The notes below the pieces were generated by a model. The model saw nothing but the letters and a program-made list of their open reading frames with translations. It ran no database searches and was not told the origin of the DNA. From Aureivirga marina (GTDB taxonomy: Bacteria; Bacteroidota; Bacteroidia; Flavobacteriales; Flavobacteriaceae): a DNA stretch of 64,000 nt. The stretch spans positions 434,001 to 498,000 of the forward strand of contig NZ_JADPIB010000001.1 in NCBI RefSeq assembly GCF_015767265.1. Reading direction: 5' to 3'. This document shows, one piece after another, positions 19,642 through 28,708 of this stretch. The position numbers and the translations under genes were made by a program. Every line of letters begins with the position of its first letter. The first letter of the stretch is position 1.

Positions 19642-20328
19642 ATGGCATCTACAAAGGAAAATTTACAAGTTATCTATGAAGATAATCATATCATTGTCGT
19701 AAATAAAAAAGTTGGTGATATCGTTCAAGGTGATAAAACTGGTGATACTCCTCTTAGCGACATTGTAAAACAATATATTAAAGAAAAGTACAACAAACCT
19801 GGAAATGTTTTTCTAGGTGTTGTACATCGCTTGGATCGACCAACAACTGGAATTGTGGTCTTTGCAAGAACTTCTAAAGCTTTGGAGCGAATGAATAAAA
19901 TGTTCCGCGAACATAAAGTTCAAAAAACATATTGGGCAATTGTTCGAAATGAACCTCCAAAATCTAAAGATACTTTAACTCATTACTTAAAGAAAAATCC
20001 AAAAAACAATAAAGCTTCTCATTTTATTAAACATGTGGAAGGTAGTAAAAAAGCTATTTTACATTATGAAGTTTTAAAGAAATTAGAGAATTATTATTTA
20101 GTCCAAGTTTTATTGGAAACAGGAAGACATCATCAAATTCGTTGTCAACTTTCTGCAATTAATTGTCCGATAAAAGGTGATTTAAAATATGGATTTAAAA
20201 GAAGTAATAAAAATGCAGGAATTCATCTTCATTCTAGATTTATAGAATTTACACATCCTGTTTCAAAAGAAAAAATTTCACTTACAGCAGATTTACCAAA
20301 TGATCCTGTTTGGAATGCTTGTAATTAA
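19642..20328 (+). CDS. RluA-family pseudouridine synthase
   Basis: 228 residues. Catalytic motif HRLDRPTTGIVVFARTSKA with the nucleophilic Asp, and GRHHQIRCQLS toward the C-terminus, mark the RluA family. There is no N-terminal S4 domain, so it resembles the short RluA/RluC-like enzymes. The target uridine in rRNA or tRNA cannot be told from the sequence. It ends 6 bases before a strong bidirectional terminator. Confidence 0.92.
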   Translation: MASTKENLQVIYEDNHIIVVNKKVGDIVQGDKTGDTPLSDIVKQYIKEKYNKPGNVFLGVVHRLDRPTTGIVVFARTSKALERMNKMFREHKVQKTYWAIVRNEPPKSKDTLTHYLKKNPKNNKASHFIKHVEGSKKAILHYEVLKKLENYYLVQVLLETGRHHQIRCQLSAINCPIKGDLKYGFKRSNKNAGIHLHSRFIEFTHPVSKEKISLTADLPNDPVWNACN

Positions 20329-20334
20329 AAAATA

Positions 20335-20367
20335 AAAAAACTCTCAGCAAATCACTGAGAGTTTTTT
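20335..20367. terminator. Bidirectional terminator
   Basis: Stem AAAAAACTCTCAG/CTGAGAGTTTTTT with a 7-base loop, between the convergent RluA-type and LysE-type genes. A- and T-runs flank the GC core on both sides, so it can serve both strands. Confidence 0.85.
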
Positions 20368-20389
20368 CATCTATAAATTTATTTACTTC

Positions 20390-21025
20390 TTATGAAAGGA
20401 ACATCTTTACCAATTGGAAAGTTCCAATAATAAATAAAATTGCTCCAATTCCTTTATTTAAATATTTGGAAATATTCTGTACTTTATTTTGAATTAAAAC
20501 ACTCAATTTTCCATATAAGAATAAAGCTAAAAATTTTCCTACATATACACCAATAAAGAATAAAATTAATTCATGAATTGGACGCATTATATTAATATGT
20601 AACCATTCTTTACTTTCTACAAATGTAAAGGCGAATAACCAAAAAACTAAAACTGGCGGATTTAATAATGCTAATAAAAACCCTTTTACAGCATTGGAAA
20701 ATGATGGATGTTTTGCGTTTTCATCTTTTTCTTTCTGTTCTTTCTTCACAAAAAATAAAGCAGAACCTACTAAAACTAAAACAACTGCAATAATTACATT
20801 GATAATTTGATTTTTACTTATAAAATCATTTACATACATGCTACAATGTAGTGCAAAAAATGATAAAATTATTTCTGCAAAAGCTGCGGCAATTACAATT
20901 TTCATCGCAGAAATTAAATTATATCGAATCGTGGTGTGCACAACTGATAAATTTACAGTTCCTAAAGGTAGAGCTCCTAAAAAAGCAAGGGAGACTCCAA
21001 AAAATAAATATAAAAACCCAATCAT
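20390..21025 (-). CDS. LysE-family transporter
   Basis: 211 residues with about six hydrophobic helices. The N-terminal LysE/RhtB signature is present in the form SLAFLGALPLGTVNLSVVHTTI, where PLGTVNL replaces the PGPN seen in amino-acid exporters. A cytoplasmic charged loop (KKEQKEKDENAKH, about 93-106) divides helices 3 and 4. Inner-membrane export of amino acids or similar small molecules is the family role; the substrate is unknown. It has its own promoter. Confidence 0.8.
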   Translation of the reverse strand: MIGFLYLFFGVSLAFLGALPLGTVNLSVVHTTIRYNLISAMKIVIAAAFAEIILSFFALHCSMYVNDFISKNQIINVIIAVVLVLVGSALFFVKKEQKEKDENAKHPSFSNAVKGFLLALLNPPVLVFWLFAFTFVESKEWLHINIMRPIHELILFFIGVYVGKFLALFLYGKLSVLIQNKVQNISKYLNKGIGAILFIIGTFQLVKMFLS

Positions 21026-21089
21026 AATCCTAAACTCAGTTATTTCATTTCAATGTCTTCTAATTAGTAGTATTTCTAAGTGTTCATTA

Positions 21090-21123
21090 CAAAAGTAAGA
21101 CGGTTTTTTCTAAAAAAAACCAA
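21090..21123 (-). promoter_or_regulatory. Promoter TTG-N23-TACTTTTG for the LysE-type gene
   Basis: Minus-strand -33 TTG (21123-21121) and -7 TACTTTTG (21097-21090), 23 bp apart, 65 bases before the ATG. The AT-rich intergenic stretch 21124-21302 between this promoter and the polyprenyl synthase promoter shows nothing else I can name. Confidence 0.6.
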
Positions 21124-21302
21124 AAAGATTCATAAACAACTCTTTTATCTTAATTTACTTTCCGAATTCTTTAACACATAAGACGATTCACTTTAAAATT
21201 TGTTTCATTTATTCTTAAATTTTTACTTTCAAACTGTGCTTTTTTCTTAATTCATCTTTATTTGATAAAACTTTTTCTAATTTAAAAGATTAAGTGTTTT
21301 CA

Positions 21303-21336
21303 TTGGAATAGAAATTTGTAGAAAATCTTATCTTTG
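21303..21336 (+). promoter_or_regulatory. Promoter TTG-N23-TATCTTTG for the polyprenyl synthase
   Basis: TTG at 21303-21305 and TATCTTTG at 21329-21336. The -7 element contains the in-frame TTG at 21334, which therefore cannot be the start codon; the ATG at 21355 lies just after the predicted transcription start. Confidence 0.65.
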
Positions 21337-21354
21337 ACATTCCAAATAAAACAG

Positions 21355-22332
21355 ATGAAACCAGTAGAGTTAATTAAACAGCCTATTTTAAAAGAGATGG
21401 AGCTCTTTGAAGACAAATTCAAAGAAGCAATGCAGACGAAAGTTCCCCTATTAAATCGTATTACACATTATATAATTAGAAGAAAAGGGAAACAAATGCG
21501 ACCAATGTTTGTTTTTTTAGTTGCCAAAATGGTTTCAAATGGTGATTTTAAAGAAAGAACATATAGAGGAGCATCTATTATCGAATTAATTCATACAGCA
21601 ACTTTAGTTCATGATGATGTTGTGGATGATAGTAATAGAAGACGTGGATTTTTCTCTATTAATGCACTTTGGAAAAATAAAATTGCTGTTCTTGTTGGAG
21701 ATTTTCTTCTTTCTAAAGGTTTATTACTTTCTATTGATAATGATGATTTTGATGTTTTAAAACTTATTTCTATCGCTGTAAGAGAAATGAGTGAAGGAGA
21801 ATTATTACAAATTGAAAAAGCTCGTAGATTAGATATTACTGAAGATGTTTATTTCGAAATTATTCGTCAGAAAACTGCAACTTTAATTGCTGCTTGTTGT
21901 GGAATTGGAGCTGCTTCAGTAGATGCTTCTAAAGAGGAAATCGAAAAAATGAGATTATTTGGTGAATATGTTGGGATTGCTTTCCAAATCAAAGATGATT
22001 TATTTGATTATGGTGAAGAAAAAATTGGAAAACCAACAGGTATTGATATTAAAGAACAAAAAATGACATTACCTTTAATTCATACTTTAAATACTTGCTC
22101 AGATGAACACAGAAAATGGTTGATTAAATCAGTAAAAAAACATAATCATAATAAGAAACGAGTTAAAGAAGTCATCAAATTTGTAAAAGAAAATGGTGGA
22201 ATGGAATATACGATTGCAAAAATGAATGAATACCATCAAAAAGCAATGGATATTTTAGAAACATATCCAGAATCTGAATACAAAACTTCTTTAAAAACGA
22301 TGGTTAATTATGTAATCGAAAGAAAAAAATAG
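21355..22332 (+). CDS. Polyprenyl (long-chain) diphosphate synthase
   Basis: 325 residues from the ATG at 21355. All-alpha trans-isoprenyl synthase: substrate motif RRKGKQMRP, first Asp-rich motif HDDVVDDSNRRRG (Asp at 87-92), second Asp-rich motif FQIKDDLFDYG (about 210) and GKPTGIDIKEQKMTLP. The likely job is to make the side chain of menaquinone or a similar long prenyl chain from farnesyl-PP and IPP; chain length is not deducible here. It is monocistronic, bounded by its own promoter and a hairpin. Confidence 0.93.
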   Translation: MKPVELIKQPILKEMELFEDKFKEAMQTKVPLLNRITHYIIRRKGKQMRPMFVFLVAKMVSNGDFKERTYRGASIIELIHTATLVHDDVVDDSNRRRGFFSINALWKNKIAVLVGDFLLSKGLLLSIDNDDFDVLKLISIAVREMSEGELLQIEKARRLDITEDVYFEIIRQKTATLIAACCGIGAASVDASKEEIEKMRLFGEYVGIAFQIKDDLFDYGEEKIGKPTGIDIKEQKMTLPLIHTLNTCSDEHRKWLIKSVKKHNHNKKRVKEVIKFVKENGGMEYTIAKMNEYHQKAMDILETYPESEYKTSLKTMVNYVIERKK

Positions 22333-22352
22333 TTTGAGAATTTCTCAAACTA
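22330..22352. terminator. Bidirectional hairpin terminator
   Basis: Stem of 10 bp (22330-22339 with 22343-22352) with a 3-base loop; it begins within the stop codon of the polyprenyl synthase and lies just past the end of the convergent thioesterase gene. Confidence 0.7.
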
Positions 22353-22360
22353 TTTCTATT

Positions 22361-22792
22361 TTATAAAACGATATAATCTTCTGTTTTATCTACTTTTTCT
22401 AATAAATTCAAAATATCTTCTGGAGGTGTTGTAAGTTTTCTTTTTGTCAAATCTAACCAAGCTCCTGTAACAATCAATTCGGCTGCTACTACTCCATTTG
22501 GTTTAATGATATGATGTTTAAATTTGAATTTATCTCCTTTTTCAGACATTCCAGCTAAAGTAACTGTAACTGTAATATCTTCTCCTAAATTTATTTCTCT
22601 AAAGAAATTTGTTTCTTCACGAAATAAAATTGGCCCAAGACTCATTTTGTTTAATTTTAAAATATCAAAACCATTTTCCATCAAGAAACGAACTCTTGCT
22701 TCGGCTGCATAATCATTATATGCAGAATGTCTCATATGTCTATTTGGGTCAAAATCTGACCATTTACTTTTAAACGAATATTGTAATTTCAT
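22361..22792 (-). CDS. Acyl-CoA thioesterase (hotdog/4HBT fold)
   Basis: 143 residues. Single hotdog domain with the 4HBT-like beginning KWSDFDPNRHMRHSAYNDYAAEARVRFL (Asp and Asn at the usual active-site positions) and a central GEDITVTVTL strand. It hydrolyses an acyl-CoA or acyl-ACP thioester; the chain length is unknown. It starts 5 bases after the upstream permease gene, so it is the last gene of the prc-permease-thioesterase run. Confidence 0.85.
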   Translation of the reverse strand: MKLQYSFKSKWSDFDPNRHMRHSAYNDYAAEARVRFLMENGFDILKLNKMSLGPILFREETNFFREINLGEDITVTVTLAGMSEKGDKFKFKHHIIKPNGVVAAELIVTGAWLDLTKRKLTTPPEDILNLLEKVDKTEDYIVL

Positions 22793-22797
22793 CTTTT

Positions 22798-23874
22798 TTA
22801 TTTTACATCTAAAATATCTCTCAAACTATTTCCAATCATCATAAATGCCATCACTAAAGACATTATTGCAATTCCTGGAACTATTGCCAAATATGGTTTT
22901 CCTAGAATAATATAATTATAATGATCTTTAATCATTCCTCCCCAAGAAGGTGTCGGAGGTTGTGCACCAATTCCAAGAAAACTCAATCCGCTTTCTACAA
23001 GAATTGCCGCGGCAAAATTTGCCGCAGAAATCACGATAATTGGTCCGATAATATTTGGTAAGATATGTTTAATTATAATTCTAATATCTGAATACCCTAA
23101 AACTCTTGCAGCTTGAATATATTGCATTTCTTTTACACTCATGACTTGTCCACGAACAACTCTTGCAACTTCAACCCACATCGTTAATCCAACAGCGATA
23201 AAAACTTGCCAATAACCTTTTCCTAGTCCTAATGTAATTGCAATTACTAATAATAAAGTCGGAATTGACCATGTTACATTGATAATCCACATAATTGCAG
23301 CATCTATTTTCTTTCCATAGAACCCAGCTATTGCTCCAATCGGAATTCCAATTAATAAAGAAATAAACACAGCGATAAATCCAATGAAAAAAGAAATTCT
23401 TGCTCCAATAATCATTCTACTTAATAAATCTCTTCCGTATTTATCAGTTCCTAAATAAAATGTTTTTTGAAATAAATTTTGTTTTAAATCTCCTTTCCAA
23501 AGGGAAATTGGAAAGACTTTTTCCTGAGCCATTTCTGGATTTACTGCATATTCTTTAATAAAAATACTATCTTTTTTTATTTGATAACTAGAAATAGCCA
23601 ATTCTGAAGCTGTTGTTTTTTTTCCATGAAGTAATGTTTCAAAAAAACCTGTTTCTTGTTTTTGTGTTTCTGGAAATTTTAAAATTTCAACTGTAAAACC
23701 CGGTTTTTTAGAATGTATTTCTAAATGCATTGCATTCGCATTGGAAGAATTATCTGGAGCAATTACATATGCAAAAACAGCAATAAAAAATAGGATGATA
23801 ATCCAACTTAAACTAAAAACTCCAAGTAATTGAGTTCTCATTACTTGGAGCATTTTATTTTTATATTTTTTCAC
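22798..23874 (-). CDS. Peptide-type ABC transporter permease (DppC/OppC family)
   Basis: 358 residues from a GTG at 23874 (TTG at 23877 and ATG at 23853 are alternatives). One membrane helix near the N-terminus, an unusually long extracytoplasmic region (about 45-135), then the BPD permease domain with five helices. The EAA loop (EMQYIQAARVLGYSDIRIIIKHILPN) and the C-terminal LSFLGIGAQPPTPSWGGMI signature are typical of DppC/OppC. No ATPase or binding protein is encoded nearby, so partners must be elsewhere. A perfect inverted repeat lies just after the ATG at 23853. Confidence 0.85.
   Translation of the reverse strand: MKKYKNKMLQVMRTQLLGVFSLSWIIILFFIAVFAYVIAPDNSSNANAMHLEIHSKKPGFTVEILKFPETQKQETGFFETLLHGKKTTASELAISSYQIKKDSIFIKEYAVNPEMAQEKVFPISLWKGDLKQNLFQKTFYLGTDKYGRDLLSRMIIGARISFFIGFIAVFISLLIGIPIGAIAGFYGKKIDAAIMWIINVTWSIPTLLLVIAITLGLGKGYWQVFIAVGLTMWVEVARVVRGQVMSVKEMQYIQAARVLGYSDIRIIIKHILPNIIGPIIVISAANFAAAILVESGLSFLGIGAQPPTPSWGGMIKDHYNYIILGKPYLAIVPGIAIMSLVMAFMMIGNSLRDILDVK
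23820..23850 (-). repeat. Perfect 11-bp inverted repeat at the permease start
   Basis: CTCCAAGTAAT (23820-23830) and ATTACTTGGAG (23840-23850) with a 9-base spacer, inside the permease N-terminal coding region and directly after the candidate ATG at 23853. An mRNA hairpin here would sit on the start region. Confidence 0.6.
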
Positions 23875-23888
23875 CAAAATAACAAAAT

Positions 23889-26021
23889 CTAATTTTGCAC
23901 TAATTTAGGTGATTTTACTTTAAGTTTTTCTAATACTTTTAAAGCTTCATCAACATAAACATCTTCTGCTAAGTTTTTATGCCAAACTTTTCTTTTCTTC
24001 TCTAAAAGAGAATCTACTGCAATTAAAGGCAATTCATACGTTGGTGATTTGAAAACTAAATCTGTTTTAAAATCTTTGATTCCATCAAACTTTTTACCTT
24101 CTTCATCTCTTTTTTCGATGTCTTTTTTATACACATCATAATTTAAATATGCAGTATTATCATCTTGAATTTGCTTTAACCATTTCGCATTTTCATTAAT
24201 TAAATTGAAATAAGTATTTGCATTAATTTCCTTTTGGCTTTCTTTAATTACATTTTCATAATTTTCATATCCATTCCAAATACTATAAGTTGCTTTCTCA
24301 ATCATATCCCAAGGAAGTGGATTTTCTTGTTCTCTTTCTCCAATCTCCATATATTCATATCTGTCTGGAATCACAATGTCAGAACTAACTCCTCTTAATT
24401 GCGTAGAACCTCCGTTAATTCTATAGAATTTTTGAATTGTAATTTTTAAATCTCCTAAAGGTTTTGGATATTTATATAAATCATTTAAAGAAGTTAATGT
24501 TTGTACAGTTCCCTTTCCAAAAGTTTGTTTACTTCCAACAATTACAGCTCTTTTATAATCTTGCATTGCAGCAGCTAAAATTTCCGAAGCAGAAGCGGAT
24601 AATTCGTTAACTAAAATTACTAATGGACCATCCCAAATAATTTTATTACTCTTATCTGATTTTACATCTGCATCTCTTCCTCTATATTTTACTTGCACAA
24701 CTGGACCTTTATCAATAAATAATCCTGCAATATCAATTGCTGTAGATAAAGAACCTCCTCCATTATTTCTTAAATCGATAATTAATCCTTTTACTCCTTG
24801 TGCTTTCAGATTTTCCACTTCTTGCTTCATATCTGTTGCAGCAGTTCTAGCTTCTTTCTCTTTAAAATCAATGTAGAATTTAGGTAATTTAATCAATCCA
24901 TAAAGATTTCCTCCTTTTTCTACAGTAGATGATTTAGCAAAAGTTTCTTCTAATTCAACTTCATCACGAATAATTGGAATTACATTGATACTTCCATCAA
25001 TTTTCTTTACAGTTAAACGAACTTCTGTTCCTTTTTTACCTTTAATATATTCAATCGCATTATCCAAACGCATTCCAACAATATCAATTGGTTCTTCATT
25101 TGATTGCCCAACTTTTAAAATTATATCACCAACTTCTAATTTTCCATCTCTCCAAGCTGGACCACCAGAAATTAATTCCACAACTTTTGTATAATCTCCC
25201 TCTTTACTTAATCTTGCACCAATTCCTTCAAAAGTTCCAGACATATCTACATCAAATCTTTCTTTATTTTTTGGTGTAAAATAATTTGTATGCGGATCAA
25301 AAACCGCTGTCATACTATTTAAATAAGTAGAAAACCACTGTGCATCATCAATATCTCCCCAAAGCTCATAAAATCTTTCCATGTTCTTTTGAACATCTTC
25401 ACGAGCTTCTTTTTCTAAATCCGTAAAAGATTTCTTTTTAAATTCTTCTCCATCTTTTTCTTTTGCTTTTTGAATTTCTTCTTTATCATACAAAGATGCC
25501 AAAGCGCTTGCTTTTAATTGCTTTTCCCAAATCTTATAAACACCATCTTTTCCTTTTCCAAAAGGCGCATTTTCATAATCTAAATCTAACGTTTCATTCT
25601 TTGAAAAATCAAATGGATTTGCTAAAATATCTTTATAATATTCTTTCGCTTCAGAAACTCTTTGTTTATATCTACTATAAACTAATTTGTAAAATGATAA
25701 ATCTTCATTTTTAATCTGATCATCTAAATGTGTTTTATACATCGAAAATTCATCTACGTCTTCTTGTGTAAAATATCTTTTCGACGGATCAAGATTCGTG
25801 ATAAAGTTATCGTATAAAGCAATCGAAAAATCATTATCGATTCTATGTGGTTCATAATGATATCTTTCTAAAATAAGTCGGATTAAACCAATCTTTAAAC
25901 GATCTTCCTCATTCTGATCATTTATTTTTTTTATCTGGAAACCAAATAAAATTCCTGCCAATAAAATTATTGGTATAATGATTTTATAATTTCGCCTCAT
26001 AAATTTGATGATTTTGTGCAT
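23889..26021 (-). CDS. prc: Carboxy-terminal (tail-specific) processing peptidase Prc
   Basis: 710 residues, in the usual range for the long Tsp/Prc form. An N-terminal hydrophobic helix (13-28) exports or anchors it in the periplasm. A long helical N-domain is followed by a PDZ domain (about 245-330, SGTFEGIGARLSKEGDY...AWRDGKLEVGDIILKV) and an S41 protease domain with GLIIDLRNNGGGSL and SASASEILAAAMQDYKRAVIVG...GKGTVQ, giving the Ser/Lys dyad. It degrades or trims periplasmic and membrane proteins from their C-termini. It is divergent from surE across a 495-base spacer. Confidence 0.95.
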   Translation of the reverse strand: MHKIIKFMRRNYKIIIPIILLAGILFGFQIKKINDQNEEDRLKIGLIRLILERYHYEPHRIDNDFSIALYDNFITNLDPSKRYFTQEDVDEFSMYKTHLDDQIKNEDLSFYKLVYSRYKQRVSEAKEYYKDILANPFDFSKNETLDLDYENAPFGKGKDGVYKIWEKQLKASALASLYDKEEIQKAKEKDGEEFKKKSFTDLEKEAREDVQKNMERFYELWGDIDDAQWFSTYLNSMTAVFDPHTNYFTPKNKERFDVDMSGTFEGIGARLSKEGDYTKVVELISGGPAWRDGKLEVGDIILKVGQSNEEPIDIVGMRLDNAIEYIKGKKGTEVRLTVKKIDGSINVIPIIRDEVELEETFAKSSTVEKGGNLYGLIKLPKFYIDFKEKEARTAATDMKQEVENLKAQGVKGLIIDLRNNGGGSLSTAIDIAGLFIDKGPVVQVKYRGRDADVKSDKSNKIIWDGPLVILVNELSASASEILAAAMQDYKRAVIVGSKQTFGKGTVQTLTSLNDLYKYPKPLGDLKITIQKFYRINGGSTQLRGVSSDIVIPDRYEYMEIGEREQENPLPWDMIEKATYSIWNGYENYENVIKESQKEINANTYFNLINENAKWLKQIQDDNTAYLNYDVYKKDIEKRDEEGKKFDGIKDFKTDLVFKSPTYELPLIAVDSLLEKKRKVWHKNLAEDVYVDEALKVLEKLKVKSPKLVQN

Positions 26022-26104
26022 TAAAATAGTCTTTTGAACTAAAGTATAAAATTAGCGTCAATACTATTATAGATTAGTAAAAAATATGTTAAAATGTAAT
26101 GTTT

Positions 26105-26112
26105 CAAAGGTA
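26105..26112 (-). promoter_or_regulatory. -7 element TACCTTTG for prc
   Basis: Exact TAnnTTTG match on the minus strand, 84 bases before the prc ATG. No TTG at 17-23 bp upstream. Confidence 0.45.
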
Positions 26113-26484
26113 CATAAAAATATTTTTTTTCATATTTAACAACTATACCTATTTTAAATTTCATTTTTTATTTATTATTAAAATTGTCGTTAAATTCTAA
26201 ACAAGTTTTCAATAATTCATTATTATTTTCAATTTTCAAATCTTCAAAAATCAAACCATTTTATTAAACATTAAAAATCAATATTTTAACACTACAATTT
26301 TCATAGTTTTCACACTAACAAGCTTCCGTTTTTGGTTTATTTTATTTTTAATTTATGCGTTTTTCATTTATTTTTAAACATAAAACGCTCTTTTTAAAAC
26401 TCATTTATTCCAAATTTCTTTTCTAAATTTCATAATTATGCCTATTTTTTAAAATATATTTTTATTTTACATCATTAAATTAAT

Positions 26485-26492
26485 TAGCTTTG
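26485..26492 (+). promoter_or_regulatory. -7 element TAGCTTTG for surE
   Basis: Exact TAnnTTTG match 24 bases before the surE ATG at 26517, giving a short leader. No clear -33 element. Confidence 0.5.
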
Positions 26493-26516
26493 TTCTAATT
26501 AAAAAAAGCATTTTTG

Positions 26517-27284
26517 ATGAAAGAAAGACCTCTAATTTTGGTAACAAATGATGATGGAATTACAGCTCCTGGTATTCGTAATTTAATTGAAATTATGAAC
26601 GAAATCGGAGATGTAATCGTGGTTGCTCCCGATAGCCCACAAAGCGGAATGGGACACGCAATTACACTTGATTCTACACTAAGTTGCCAAAAAGTAGTTA
26701 TTGATGACGGACCACAAACAGAATACAAAATTTCAGGAACTCCAGCCGATTGCGTTAAAATGGCAAAAAGCGAACTTTTAAAAAGAAAACCTGACTTGTG
26801 CGTTTCTGGAATCAATCATGGTACAAATTCATCTGTAAATATTATCTATTCTGGTACAATGAGTGCTGCTATCGAAGCAGGAATCGAAGGAATTCCAGCA
26901 ATTGGTTTTTCTTATTTAGATCATTCTTGGAATGCCGATTTTTCGAAACTAAAAAGTGCTGTAAAACAAATTGCTCTTAATGTTTTAGAAAATAATGTAC
27001 CTGAAGGAATCGTTTTAAACGTAAATTTTCCAAAAGTTGAATCAGATTTTAAAGGAGTTAAAATTTGCCGACAAGCCAGAGCTAACTGGGAAGAAAAATT
27101 TGATAAAAGAGTAAACCCACAAGGAAAAGAATATTATTGGCTTACTGGAAAATTTGTAAACATGGACAAAGGTGAAGATACTGATGAATGGGCTTTGGCA
27201 AATGGATATATCTCAATTGTTCCTGTGCAATTTGATTTAACAGCACATCACTTTATACAAAACTTAAATACTTGGGATTTTTAA
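26517..27284 (+). CDS. surE: 5'/3'-nucleotidase SurE
   Basis: 255 residues from the ATG at 26517. Metal-dependent phosphatase of nucleoside monophosphates: the N-terminal metal site LVTNDDGITAPG (two Asp), the Ser/Asn motifs PDSPQSGMGHAIT and GINHGTNSS, and YSGTMSAAIEAG are complete. First gene of a run surE, small membrane protein, lpxB with gaps of 1 and 3 bases. Confidence 0.96.
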   Translation: MKERPLILVTNDDGITAPGIRNLIEIMNEIGDVIVVAPDSPQSGMGHAITLDSTLSCQKVVIDDGPQTEYKISGTPADCVKMAKSELLKRKPDLCVSGINHGTNSSVNIIYSGTMSAAIEAGIEGIPAIGFSYLDHSWNADFSKLKSAVKQIALNVLENNVPEGIVLNVNFPKVESDFKGVKICRQARANWEEKFDKRVNPQGKEYYWLTGKFVNMDKGEDTDEWALANGYISIVPVQFDLTAHHFIQNLNTWDF

Positions 27285-27285
27285 A

Positions 27286-27570
27286 ATGAATATGAAAAAA
27301 GAAATAACAATCGGATTTTTTTCAGGAATTATTGCAACAGCAGTAGGTCTGTTTTTATACTTACAACTATTTTTTAGCGGAGAATTTACAAATTCTCTTC
27401 AAAGAATTCTTGAAGAAGGTTTGTTTGGAAAAGTTATCAGCTTAGCTGCCATCGCAAACCTTATTGTGTTTTTTATTTTTATCAAAAAAAATAAAGATTA
27501 TAGAGCTAGAGGTGTTTTATTGGCAACAATTGTTATCGCAGCTTTAACAATGATTTTTAAATTTTTATAA
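27286..27570 (+). CDS. Small integral membrane protein between surE and lpxB
   Basis: 94 residues with three hydrophobic helices (about 8-27, 47-67 and 77-93) and basic loops (KKNKDYRARG between helices 2 and 3). I do not recognise a named family. One base separates it from surE and three from lpxB, so it is co-transcribed with them; a membrane-envelope role is only a guess from the neighbours. Confidence 0.75.
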   Translation: MNMKKEITIGFFSGIIATAVGLFLYLQLFFSGEFTNSLQRILEEGLFGKVISLAAIANLIVFFIFIKKNKDYRARGVLLATIVIAALTMIFKFL

Positions 27571-27573
27571 TAG

Positions 27574-28686
27574 ATGAAATATTATATAATTGCAGGAGAA
27601 GCTTCAGGTGATTTACACGGATCTAATTTGATGAAAAGCATCTTAAAAAATGATCCAGAAGCAGAGTTCCGAATTTGGGGAGGAGATTTAATGCAAAGCG
27701 TTGGAGGAACTTTGGTAAAACATTACCGAGATCTTGCTTTTATGGGATTTATCGAAGTTCTAATGAATCTACGTACAATTCTAAAAAACATCAAATTTTG
27801 TAAAACTGATATTTTAGAATACAAACCTGATACAATTATTTTCATCGATTATCCTGGTTTTAATATGCGAATTGCTGAATTTGCTAAAAATCATGGAATC
27901 CGAACGGATTATTATATTTCCCCACAAATTTGGGCTTGGAAAGAAGGAAGAATCAAAAAAATCAAACGTGATGTAGATCAAATGTATGTGATTCTACCTT
28001 TTGAAAAAGATTTTTATGAGAAAAAACATAATTTCCCTGTACAATTTGTTGGACATCCATTAATTGATGCAATTGCAGATAGAAAACAAGTGGATGATAA
28101 AACTTTTCGTGAAGAAAATAATCTTGATCTTGAAAAACCAATCATCGCTTTGCTTCCTGGAAGTAGAAAACAAGAAATTACAAATATGTTGGAAGTGATG
28201 CTTTCTGTTACAGAAAAGTTTACTGATTATGAATTTGTAATTGCTGGAGCTCCAAGTCAAGATTTTAGTTTTTATAAACAATTTATTTCTAAAGACAATG
28301 TGAAGTTTATCAGCAATAAAACCTACGATTTACTTTCACTTTCTTATGCTGCTTTGGTTACTTCTGGAACTGCTACTTTGGAAACTGCTTTATTTAAAGT
28401 TCCTGAAATTGTTTGTTATAAAACAAGTAACATTTCTTATCAAATTGCAAAAAGATTAATCAATTTAAAATTTATTTCTTTGGTTAATTTAATTATGGAT
28501 AAAGAAATTGTGGTAGAATTAATTCAAGGAGAATTTAATACAAAACGTCTTACTTCTGAATTAGAAAAAATCTTAACAACTGAAAAACGTGAAGAAATTT
28601 TTGAAAACTATTACGATTTAGAAGAAAAATTAGGCGGAAAAGGAGCTTCTGAAAATACTGCCAAATTAATTATCGAAAACATTTAA
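27574..28686 (+). CDS. lpxB: Lipid-A-disaccharide synthase LpxB
   Basis: 370 residues. GT-B-like glycosyltransferase joining UDP-diacylglucosamine and lipid X into the lipid A disaccharide at the inner membrane. AGEASGDLHGSNL near the N-terminus, FIDYPGFNMRIA, YISPQIWAWKEGRIKKIK, FVGHPLID and ALLPGSRKQEI are the family landmarks. Its presence confirms a Gram-negative envelope with lipid A. Last gene of the surE run. Confidence 0.97.
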   Translation: MKYYIIAGEASGDLHGSNLMKSILKNDPEAEFRIWGGDLMQSVGGTLVKHYRDLAFMGFIEVLMNLRTILKNIKFCKTDILEYKPDTIIFIDYPGFNMRIAEFAKNHGIRTDYYISPQIWAWKEGRIKKIKRDVDQMYVILPFEKDFYEKKHNFPVQFVGHPLIDAIADRKQVDDKTFREENNLDLEKPIIALLPGSRKQEITNMLEVMLSVTEKFTDYEFVIAGAPSQDFSFYKQFISKDNVKFISNKTYDLLSLSYAALVTSGTATLETALFKVPEIVCYKTSNISYQIAKRLINLKFISLVNLIMDKEIVVELIQGEFNTKRLTSELEKILTTEKREEIFENYYDLEEKLGGKGASENTAKLIIENI

Positions 28687-28708
28687 AAAGCATAAATATT
28701 TATTCTAT

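Larger units (their letters stand above)
26022..26516. other. Long AT-rich divergent intergenic region (prc / surE)
   Basis: 495 bases without a plausible coding region on either strand. It holds one -7 element for each neighbour (minus 26105-26112, plus 26485-26492). The rest is A/T-rich with many short T- and A-runs; I see no repeat, tRNA or stable hairpin in it. Confidence 0.7.
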
